Assembly: GCA_000310025.1 (NCBI GenBank)
Contig: FN649749.1
Location: 212,217 to 276,216, forward strand
Length of the DNA: 64,000 bases
Reading direction: 5' to 3'
From: Ectocarpus siliculosus
Lineage: Eukaryota > Sar > Phaeophyceae > Ectocarpales > Ectocarpaceae
The position numbers were made by a program, and so were the translations under genes. The notes under the pieces are model-generated. The model was given only the letters and a program-made list of their open reading frames with translations. It was not told the DNA's origin and made no database searches. Below, one piece after another: positions 38,383 to 48,526 of this stretch (positions are counted from its first letter, which is position 1; each line of letters starts with the position of its first letter).

Positions 38383-38814
38383 GGAAGGTTGTGTTGTACA
38401 ACCTGGTGTTTTGTCAGAACGGTTAGAAATATCAAAGGGGGCACCGTAGGTAAGAGAGAATCGATAGGTAGGTATGTATAACGAAAGGAAAAGAAAAAGG
38501 AAAGAGATGCACCTTGCTCATAACAGAAGAAACATCTGAACGAAAGAGCAAGACAACAAGCAAACAAGAGGAGGAGTAGAAGAGAGACAGAGGAGGAGGA
38601 AGAAGGAAGCGAGTGTACGGAAGGGAGGAGACAGACAGAGAAAGAGAGCAAGAGCATCGTCGGTTCGTTTTTTTTTCAACGTCGGCCGACCCGGCGCTTG
38701 AGCGCGGGGGCCGGGATCCTGCTGCCGAGCGCGGGGTCCCATGCCGAATACGGTAAGGCTTGGGACGTCGACACCGATGTGGTGCCGCGACGAGGAGGAG
38801 GAAGAGCAAGGCGG

Positions 38815-39334
38815 ATGGCGGGGCCAAGGAAGGGGAGAGGACGGGGGCTCGCCGCAGAGGGGCGGGGGTGAGAGGAGGAGGTCGTTGAGCCAGGGTGAGC
38901 GACGGGTGACCAGTGTAGAGGGCACGGGGACTTTGAGGATTGAGTCACGTCTATCGCCGTCCGCGTATTCAGGGGGGAGAGCGCGCCACTGAAGACCTAG
39001 GCAGACGCGTTCCAATTCCCCAATGGTAGCTAGGCGCGACCAGTCTACTTACGTCAGCTGACCATCAACTGACGTAAGTAGACTGGATCAGCTGACGTAA
39101 GTAGACTGGTCGCGCCTAGCTACCATTGGGGAATTGGAACGCGTCTGCCTAGGTCTTGAGTGGCGTGCTCTCCCCCCTGAATACGCGGACGGCGATAGAC
39201 GTGACTCAATCCTCAAAGTCCCCGTGCCCTCTACACTGGTCACCCGTCGCTCACCCTGGCTCAACGACCTCCTCCTCTCACCCCCGCCCCTCTGCGGCGA
39301 GCCCCCGTCCTCTCCCCTTCCTTGGCCCCGCCAT
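38815..39334. repeat. Near-perfect palindrome, 247-base arms
   Basis: The left arm 38815-39061 is the reverse complement of 39088-39334 with very few differences, around a 26-base spacer. The spacer itself holds a third, partial copy of the arm end (GACGTAAGTAGACTGG). The arms are far more alike than the surrounding outer repeats, so this palindrome is younger or has been homogenised by gene conversion. Confidence 0.9.
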
Positions 39335-39343
39335 ACAGACCAC

Positions 39344-39540
39344 GCAGACCACCATATCTCTGTATCTGCTGTCTCCTTGCCTCGCCGCAGACCACAACAA
39401 AGCCTGTTTGTTGGACCGCAGGCCAGCATACCTCAACATTGTCTGTCTTCTTGCCGCGCCGCAGACCGCGAAACCTGCGTACTGCACCGCAGACCACCAT
39501 ACCCCAACATCTTCTGTCGCCACAACTATGGTGATCTACG
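39344..39540. repeat. CGCAGACC minisatellite, right block
   Basis: About five degenerate units run head to tail, each with a CGCAGACC-like core and often an A-T-A-C-C-T-C-A-A-C-A-T segment. The unit length is roughly 35 bases. The first part matches the left block at 38285 directly. Confidence 0.75.
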
Positions 39541-39903
39541 GTTGATCTTTGGTTGCCATTTTGGCAGTCTGAGGGAGGAGCGTCACCACTGAACAAAAAG
39601 AGGTACAGCATGCCTTGAACATTATGGGGTACGTTTGTGAACAAAATGGGGTCCCCCAACAAGCTCCCCTCTTCCAGGCCCTAGTTAACCCTCTGTCCCT
39701 GTGGGTGAAAAATAAAATAAAAATTGGGCGTTCTTCCTAAGGACCTGGCGCATGGAGCTAAAAAGCGCTAGAAGGCGGTTAAAAGGAGCCTACCCGGCGT
39801 CAGGCGTTGCGCCCCACACCGAGAAAAAGCAGAAAAAGTTGCTTCCCATCTTGTGCCCAAAAACACGGGGTACCCCATTTGTATATTGCCCTAAAAGCAG
39901 GAT

Positions 39904-41902
39904 TACTGCTGTTGTAAATAGTACGCGGGACATACTACATGTATGAGAGACAAGAGAGGGGGTCAGAGAGCGTGCCCACACATTCACAATAGAGAGACGG
40001 GAGAGAGAGAGAGAGAGAGCCAGCGAAAGAGCAGTTCGGCACAGCAGTCGCCGCCATAGGGGGGTGGGTGGTATACACCGCTGCACCGACTGGTCGACGT
40101 CTAGGGTACAATAGAGAGAAAATCGAAAAATTGAAACTAAATGCTGCCCTGTAGATTGTACAGGTATGGCATGCGAAGATTATGTCAGCGCAGCGGCGTT
40201 GCACTACAGATGCGAACATGCGAACCATACCATACAGCGCAGGTAGGGTCGTCGGGTTTGAAAATGCGTTGTGCAAGCACGTCTCGCTACATACAGCAGT
40301 ATCTAGAAAATCAAAGGAAGACACTGACCTTCTCCTGTGCTTCGTGATGCAGCTAGTGCAGAGATACCACGTGGAACCTACTAGCAGTAGTCGGAGGCGT
40401 CTCCTCGGAGCTGGAGGCACGCTTGATCAGCTGTGCCTTGTGTTGGGTGTTGTCTTGTTTTCCAACTCCGGGGGGACGGCGGCTGAATGTTGTGGGGGGG
40501 GGGGGAGTATCCGGGCGGATTATTTGAGAGAGACAGCAGACACAGCTGCTGACATTCACGAGGCGGCGGCTAGAGGAGGCGGTCGCTCCGACTATTGGAA
40601 CACACCAACAGCAACTTGGCACTTGCTGCCCGCTGCAGCTCAAGACACACCCGAGAGGAAAGTGAGCGTGGAGGTGAGAGTAACTAGGCGGGCAAGATTA
40701 GATTGCTTACCGAGAGGGTGCACAACGACCCGACCAGCCACTTTGTATGACTGACGGACCCTGTCTGACTCCCATTTCCGACCTCCCCAGCTTCGCCGCG
40801 AATCTGCTAGCTTCGCCTGGTCTTAACATATTGGCCCTCTCCTGGGTGGTAGCATTGCCGGCAGCAGCACACACGCAGCCAAGTCAGCCATAAAAGACAA
40901 CGTCGGGTAGTTGCAAAATCTGGAGAGGGCGAAATAGGCGAGGAACGTTCCAGCGGGGGCCATATTTTTTTAGTCTGTTCCGCTGTTCGGCCACCAGAGA
41001 AAAAGAGAAAGAACGTGAGAACATGCTTTTGGGTGTGGTGTGTGGTGTTGTCGTGTTTGGTGTGTTTGCATTTCGTCTGCAAGGACAAGAGCAGCCATCT
41101 AATTTATCCTGGATCCCTGCTCTAGACCAAATAGCTGACAGACTTATTGATTCATTCTTTGGCATGACCCATCCCCCACTCCTAAAAATTTGTATGTCTG
41201 TTTCAGCTGTTGACTGACTGACTGCTACTCCTCTTTGAGCGGCATCCCACAACAATGACACGATTTGTGACACTCCGACATAGTCCTAAAAATATACTCT
41301 AAAAAATGTCTAGTCGGTCAATAATTGCACGTTTTTATACGTATATCGGAATTTCATGGGCGTGTGTCTAACACCAGCTTCTGACCGCTTCTAAAAAAGG
41401 AGATTACAGCAGTACTTTGTGAACACATGGGTTCGTTTGTTCGTTTGTTCGGGGATGTGGCATCTCCTTCTGGGTGTTCCTCACCTGTCCGAGACCCGAT
41501 GAACAACATGTTTTGAGTTCTGAAGGAAGCTTTTCCGGAATTATTTCAGTTCTCGCGTCTCTCTTTTTCGTTTTTGTGCTGCCGAGCGCCGCCGCTGCCA
41601 CCCACCATCCACTCCCTTGGTTGGTGTTACAACGAACGCTCCTTCCCTTTTTCGAACAGCAGGCAAGCAGGCAGAAAGGTTCGGGTGAACGAACGCTGTA
41701 CATCACCGGACGAACGTCAAGCCTTTTCCCTAGGATTCGACTCTGGGATCGGCCGGAGTGAGCTACAAAAGTGTTCCAATAGCGGCCTTCCGTCAACATA
41801 CGGACACATAGGCTAAGCACTGCAATTGGTCCCGAAGGCGGACAGCCAAGATACACCGGGGACAAAGGAGGGAAAAAAAAAAAAGAAGAGAATCAATCAA
41901 GC
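39904..41902. other. upstream of the phosphatase gene; one unrecognised frame
   Basis: A GA microsatellite lies at about 39995-40020. A 190-codon plus-strand frame at 40182-40754 has no motif I recognise and contains a G-rich run near 40493. The A-rich stretch just before 41903 forms the probable 5' leader of the phosphatase gene. No other gene is visible. Confidence 0.35.
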
Positions 41903-44900
41903 ATGGCTTGTTTCTCGTCCGGGGTTGGTGGTGGTGCCGGTGGTGTCTTCATTGGGTCATTCAACATCAACTCGGAGGATCTCACAGTTGACGCTGCCAG
42001 GGCCTGGCTCAAGCAGGCAGAGGGTGCAGACATCGTTGCCTTGGGACTACAGGTAGCTGAAGAAGTGGAGAGGGGTGGACAATCGTCGCGATAGAAGCGG
42101 AACCGTGGGCGTCCAGAGCTCAAACGTTGCTGTAACTCGAACAATCGCAGCGTTATTTTCAGCAAAGGACCACGACCGTGCTATCCACTCTTGGCGATAC
42201 TGTAGAGTAGATCGATGGTTGATTAACGCAAAAGTTGGCGTTCCGCCCTTCAAAACCCCAACCCTACCCTACCCCTCTCACGAATCGGCATTTGTTTGTT
42301 AACTCACTCTTTCTGCTGTAGACGGGAGCCTAGTGTGGTGCATTGAGTAGGTGTTTCGTTTGCGCACGTGGCCGTTTAGGGCACACACGACAACAACAAC
42401 AAATCAGCAACGCTGGTTGCTGGTCGGTATCCCGACGTGTGGAGACCACCGCCTTCGGCGAGATGTAAGCTGCAGTAAAAAGTGGATGGTATCTAGGGTC
42501 CGCCGACAAGCGCTGGTCACGATGCAGTTTCCCCGCAAACATGTTCTCCTCCAAGCGTTTTTTTTAATGCATGTGTGAAGACAGCAACAACCAACAGCAA
42601 CGATCGAAGCACTGCTGTAGGGGAGAACGGCTTAAATATTGCTGATTGGTGATTTGCCATGAGCGATACGTAGCGTCTGATGGTGAAACTAACTGCACAT
42701 GTTTTGGCGCGGAAATGTCATTGGTGATTGCTTCGCTTTGCGACATGATTCTCATATAATTGTCGTGCCGTGCGTGTTGTCTGTGTCTGGCTTGCTTGCT
42801 GCTGCTGCTGCTGCTTCAAAAGGAATGTGGTACCGTTCCAGCCAACCCGTTCCCAGAGCCAATCAACGGCAAGGCGATCGCGATGTGGCAACACGTCAAA
42901 GACGTCGCCGTCCCCGAGGCAAGAGTTGAATGCGCCAATCTCGCCGGTTGGGGGTCCCCTCGAATGGCCGGGGTGGCCCAAGCAGCCGCGGCAGCGAAGC
43001 TGGCGGCGGCGCACAAGGCGAAGAGAGCCCGAGCTGGCGCTACATACACCGGCGTGACGAAAGCGCCGCCGGCCTGCGGCAGTGGGGGTGATGCCGGGCA
43101 AGGACGGGAAGAGGATGAATTTTTCGCGGAGCCCCCGAGCAGCGGGCCGGTGCTGCTGGGTGGCTCTTCGGAGGGTTCCACGGGTATGCGGCAGGAGTCT
43201 TACTACCTTCGGGGTGTGATCGATGAACGTCGGGACAACAAGATGCTAGCAACCATCGCCGACTGCATCCCAGGTATGGCAAACGGCATTATTTTTCACG
43301 AAACTTAAACTTGTATTTCAACAACACTTGTTTGATACTCTACATACATTGATAGTCTTTCATCTAGAGTAGACAGAGATTTGTTGCGCTGTTGTGTTCG
43401 AGCCTGCTTGCCCAGTTCAGCGGCCAGGCTAGCTTAACCAGGACGGTGGCTCTATTTTTGTTTCACCGCCGTTTTGCTGGAGGGGTGTTGGTCGTTATCG
43501 TTAAGTGGTGTCAGCATACAGCGGTCCACATGGTTATTGCGTAAAGAGGCGGTCGCCAAGAAGCTTAAAGCTCCGAATGCGTCCTATTTTGCCCACATGG
43601 GTTGGAAATTCGATCTCGGCGAAGTTTCATTTCCCACGTTTCATAGACACCGTCCAATGTCGCGAGAAAACGAGATCCATGCACTGCTGGAAGATAAGTT
43701 ATTTGTGGGTTGCCCCGAATCGCAGCTGCTGAATGGAGAAGCAAGACGGCGGGGGAGGTAGGAACTGCAGGCGGCGGCTACAAAATGGTCTGAAAAATTG
43801 GCGTGTTGGTAGCTATACGATGTGCCTCCGCTCCTCCGATGCAGCTACCCTAGAGACGGCGTGAAGCATTTTCAATGTGCATCTTATATGACACTTGACT
43901 CCGGCTTGGCTCCGCTCCAATGGGTACAGGACGGCAATTGGTTGCCGATGTGGCCATGGGAGAGACGCCGACTCACGGCAAGATTAAGGTCAACATATCA
44001 AGAAACTTGTCACCAAAGACACCCCCGCGAGGCGTCTCTGCGTCATCAGCAGCAATCGAGGCTGCGATGGCAGCTAGCGCCAACCGCGAATCATGCGGGG
44101 AAGGGTTGGACACTGCCGGGTGCGACGGGCCTCTCGACGAAAGCGGAAGGCCGGAATGGTCTGCCGGGGACGTCGGTGCGGGGGGCGTCAACACCCATCA
44201 CAATGGTAGCGGCAGTGCAGACCCCGCTAACGGCGCTGTGTTCAAGACCGTAGAATGGTACGGAACTATCCGTCTTCTTGTCTTCGTAAGAAAAGGTCAG
44301 TGCCGATGGTGTAATAAACGTATATACAAGTATGTGTAACTTCCCTTTCATATGGTCTGGAACTGCTGGCGACTGCTCCACAATCGTACTTACTAGCACA
44401 GCTGTAGAGGGATGACTCGCTCTCCGCTCACCTTTGTAGCTGAGTACAGTTCGTGCGTAGACCGGTTCCTCGGGGCTGGCTATACTGTATCATGTATCAT
44501 GTATCATGTATCATGTATCATGTATCAGCGAGGAATGAGGACGCCTCCAGCTTCTCCTCGTCCATGGTCATCTCCATCTCTTGTCCGGAAATTGGCTGCC
44601 ATGTAGTGTGCCAACTTGCTGGAGACCCACAGGTTGACGTAGATCATCAAAGCTTCTCTTCCAGGGAAGACAATGACACGCGAACGGCGTCATAACAATT
44701 CGCACAGAATAGTCGCGGACGAGGCATGCGATAAACAGAGTAACGAACGAGTCATATCGTTCACTTTGACGGATAATTCGATCATTCGTTTTCACATTTG
44801 ATAGGGGGGGTTGAACTGAAACTCCGGATCTGAGAACGTTTGATGAAAGCGTGTCGTGGAAGAGACTGTAGGAGAAGTCCCTTCGTCGTAGATGCGGCAT

Positions 44901-47900
44901 AACCGCCGCCTCTTCGACACCTCCAGAGAGAAAACAGGGAAGCATCCGACCCTTCAATTCCTGTTTATCGCCCCCTTTACCCCTAGCGCCGCGGCCAGAA
45001 CGAACATGTTGTTCGTACCCGGACACCCACGGCCGATCATTAGTTTTTTTTTTTGGTGCAGATTCTGCGCGAAGCTGCCATAAAACACTGGGTTGCTTTT
45101 CGTCTTTCGTTGGTTCATGTGTTCGCTCATGATTGTTGCTTCGCTGACGGCGTTGCCGCGTCTATCTCACGGCTTGACACGCGCGTGTTGGTGTTAATTG
45201 TCGGCATCGATCGATCGCAACACAGACCTCTACAAGAACCTTAGAGTTAAAACCGTCGTCATTCCTGCCGGGGATAAGCCTTCGGTAGTTGCCGATGCTC
45301 CCGAGGACTACGCGAAAGATACCTCTCCGGACAAAGGCGCCGTGGCTTGCTACCTCGAGGACCCGTCGAGCGAGAGCCCGCTGCAGCTGGCGCTTGTGAA
45401 CTGCCACCTCTACGGCACGAACAAGTATGGCGTGAAGGAGGCCGTCTTCGACAAGGTGACTTGCTTGCTGCTAAATTATCACACGCCTCGGGATGGCTGA
45501 TGCGGATGCTGCTGCTGGTGCTAATGAGTAGTCTTGTCAACACTCGGTGGTTGGCGCGCACTACACTACCGTTCGTTTCTGTTGTACTACAGGCGCTTTA
45601 ACTATTTAGGTGATGCACACTGCATACGTGTCAGGTACAAGTACACGCGGCATTCACAGCACCAGCTGCTTGTACCCACGGGGTACATGCGCTCCCTGGA
45701 CTGCTGTGTTCATCTCGGTTGGGGTTGATGCCTACCCTACACTCTCCCTTGACGCTTGTTTGTAGTCACGCCCTGGCTGTGCTGCCTCGTTCTGTGCTGC
45801 CCCCTGTCCCCCGCTGTTGCCCTCAGTACCGAATGGCGCAACTCCGTGCGATAGACTTGGCCCTCCAGGGCACTATACCAACCGCGGCAACAGCACCGCT
45901 CGTACTCTTCGGAGACCTCAACTTCAGGTACGACACGATTTTCATGCTACTGTACGCTCTAATCTCGCTGTAGTTTAATGCCCACGGTTGTGGCTGTTGT
46001 TGCTCATCACGTGGCTTTGATTGCTCCAGGCGCTGCAATTGATGTGCTTCGTGCCAAAGCTGACCCGTTGTGCGCCCAGCTAAGTAGGAACTGCATGGCC
46101 TCATTCAGGTGCCGACGGTCTCACCAGGGTGGGCGGGGATTACGTGTGTGCTGAGCACCCGCGCAACTGATGCAAATCAACAATCAACCTTCATTTTTTT
46201 CTGCTTGCGTGTTTGCTACGGCGCGTTTTGTAATTGCGGTGGTATTGCGTCGGCGTCGGTTTCCTTTCCGAACACGGCAGGGTGGAGATGCTGAGCGGAA
46301 CGGAAGATAAGGCTAAGGGCGGGAACGATTTCCAGGCAGTCAGAGAGGTATTATTCGTTTCATGGCAGCCCCAGCGATAGCATGAAACTATGCTGCGCGA
46401 TGTTATGTGACGGCAGTATTCTAACATGGTGTATTGCGATGGCACCGGCCTCACACTGCGCTGCTGCGATATAGCCTCCCAAGCGACTGGGAGACAGACA
46501 TTCCGGGTGCGTTGCTGCTTCTGGATGGTTATTGCTGTGTTTTTGTGCACATGTAACCGACCATCAACGATCGGAGCAACAATGCTGCCCGTAAGAACCT
46601 GTTTTACTCCGGTTGATGCATGCATGCCTGATTCACTTGGTGATTACGGGGGCGTTTGATATATTATACAGCAGTATCGCGGCTTGTGTCGGTGATGGAA
46701 TGGACCATGAAAACAGCATTCTCACAAGCTAGCGGAAGGGTGCGTGTTTCCTGTGCGTCATAGGCAGCCCTCCCTCCCTCATCTCCCCTCTCCCTCCCTC
46801 CCTCCCTCCCCCCTTCCAACGCTGTATCCGTCCCTGCCTTTGGTGCGTTGCTCACGTCTGTCTTGTTGTATTTGCGCGTCATGTGTTTTGGCCACTGGGT
46901 GTCGGGATGCAATGCGCTGCCCGCCACTGGTGTGCGATGCGACAATCGGTGCACCGATGCGACGACGCCAAACGTCAATGTTTATGCAATACAATTGAAT
47001 GAAAATCAAGATGGCGGAAGAGTGCGACCCCAGGGTCCTACTCGACTTGTACAACAGAGCAGATAGGCTCAGGCCACTGCTCGACGGAGAAAAAGGAAGA
47101 TGCAGAGATAGCCCTTTCGCGGAAGGACACGGGGGAGAGACTGGTAGCGCTACGGGTGATGATGAAAGGGCGTCTCTCGAGGTTAGTAAGGCTTGAAGTA
47201 TGACACGGGTTGGGTGCTAACGTTGCCTGTTGTCCTTTTCCAGTTGTGCGGAATGTTTTGATTACTCAAGTGTCTGACCGACCGGTAGTTTTGGTGGCAT
47301 ATTCTACACAGCCGAAACCAACGCGCTGCACGTAGACTTCATGTGTTTATATCTAGGGATAGTCCTCTCGAGTCTCAACTTGCATGTCGTGTTTCTAATG
47401 TTATGGCGTACAATGTGCAACACACGTATTGTACTTGCTCCCTTGCATGCATCTTCACAGATCGTCGCCTTGTTGTCGAGAGCTCTGTTATGCTGTAAAC
47501 CGATATGCAGCTGTAGTTAAACGACGTTTTTAAATCCGCACCGAGTTCCAGGATGCTGCGATGCCGTGGCTACTCACGGGTTTGAGGGATGGTTTGGGCC
47601 AATCTCTTGCGGAAGGCCATGCGGTGCGACCAACCTTCACTTATAAGCCCAAGGACGCCTCGAGTACTCCCCGCAGGTGTGGTGTTGGCCACGTGCATAT
47701 TGTTGAAAGCACGGCCCCCCTCTTGTTGTGCCCCAAGAACAACTGTATTGTCTCTACATGCCTTGCAGCGTGAGTACCGTAGACGACACAAGATAACACA
47801 CCCCGGTGATAACATTTTGGGCTTTAAAAATATTATCACCGGGTGTGGTACCCTGTGGGGTGTGTGGTATCTTATGTAGCCCGGGTGATAAAGTGCAGCT

Positions 47901-48526
47901 CGCACGGGCCCCTAAGGGGGTGTGATAAACCAGGGGGTGTGATTGCACGTCCGAACACGCACAGGGTGTGTTTTGGGTGTGTGATAAATGAGGGTTTGAT
48001 AAAAAGCGGGTGTGATAGCACGTCCGAATACTCACAGGGTGTGTTTGGGGGTGTGATAATGAGGGTGTGTGAAAAAAGTTGGGGTGTAATAACACTGCTT
48101 GTAGAGTTGAACCGCTGCTGCCGCACACTTGAAGGGGTGTGTTATTGCGGGGGTTTGACAGCAATGCCTGTACGAACAATTCATGACTTGTGGTTCTGCG
48201 GAATGTTGTAAAAACAAAGGAACTGTTCCTGTGGTTTTTGCGGGCTACCGTATATTTTTTCCAGGTACAACGACAAGCGGACTCCGTCATGGACCGACCG
48301 CATCTTGTGGCGAGGCTTTGAAGACGACGAGCGCCTTGACGCCCATCCCCAACAAGAAGGCTCTCCTAGAGGACATCCTGTTTCTGGCGCTGGTCGTGCC
48401 ATCAATAGCACCTTCGCCGCGGTACAGGAAGTGATCGCGTCAGACCATGAGCCCGTGTTCTGCGTGCTTGGCCTACCACTTCCACTACCACTACCACGTG
48501 AGATTGTCGCACACAGCAGGGCGTAG
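41903..48526 (+). CDS. Inositol polyphosphate 5-phosphatase
   Basis: Nine exons with matching phases: 41903-42052, 42823-43273, 43930-44295, 45226-45455, 45827-45927, 46281-46347, 47011-47181, 47552-47676 and 48265-48526. The product is 640 residues. It removes the 5-phosphate from phosphoinositides or soluble inositol phosphates. IPPc motifs appear in order: S-F-N-I-N (19-23), A-L-G-L-Q-E with the metal-binding Glu (46-51), W-Y-G-T-I-R-L-L-V-F-V-R-K, V-N-C-H-L with the catalytic region His (380-384), F-G-D-L-N-F-R (427-433), F-T-Y-K-P, R-T-P-S-W-T-D-R-I-L-W (559-569) and S-D-H-E-P-V (613-618). The usual W-C-D-R is W-T-D-R here. About 150 residues of low-complexity, Ala- and Gly-rich sequence follow the Glu motif, longer than in most relatives. 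The domain fills nearly the whole protein; no membrane anchor or other lipid-binding domain is seen. The ATG at 41903 is the natural start, just ahead of the first motif. Confidence 0.93.
44486..44527. repeat. TGTATCA tandem repeat, six copies
   Basis: Six perfect copies of the 7-base unit TGTATCA lie in intron 3 of the phosphatase gene. Confidence 0.95.
46770..46813. repeat. CCCT-type microsatellite
   Basis: A pyrimidine run of CCCT and CTCC units lies in intron 6 of the phosphatase gene. Confidence 0.9.
47797..48165. repeat. GGGTGTGATAA-rich intronic repeat with hairpin
   Basis: This is a G/T-rich array of degenerate GGGTGTG and TGTGATAA units in intron 8 of the phosphatase gene. It includes two long direct copies starting at 47935 and 48008 (period 73), both with the core GCACGTCCGAA. 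At its left end, arms at 47797-47812 and 47833-47847 are complementary and can form a hairpin. Confidence 0.8.

Larger units (their letters stand above)
37882..39903. mobile_element. Nested foldback DNA element with long inverted repeats
   Basis: The outer inverted repeats are about 37882-38296 and 39528-39903. They begin GGGCAA and end TTGCCC and share long blocks such as CGGTGTGGGGCGCAACG and GCTCCATGCGCCAGGTCC in opposite orientation. Repeated ACCCCATTTTGTTCAC blocks line the arms. Inside is a second, much less diverged palindrome (38815-39061 and 39088-39334) and a CGCAGACC-type minisatellite on both sides of it. No transposase is seen, so it would be a non-autonomous element. I could not identify a target-site duplication. 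The palindrome arms hold an open frame starting M-E-R-V-C-L-G-L that I do not recognise. Confidence 0.75.

Noticed and set aside
43474-43761. Open plus-strand frame between phosphatase exons 2 and 3
   Set aside because: Exon 2 joins 43930 in phase and in motif order. This frame has no IPPc motif and no matching borders.
44288-44295. Alternative donor GTAAGA inside phosphatase exon 3
   Set aside because: It would end the exon in phase 0 and lose the V-R-K block. The GTCAGT donor at 44296 gives the phase required by the next exon and restores V-F-V-R-K-D.
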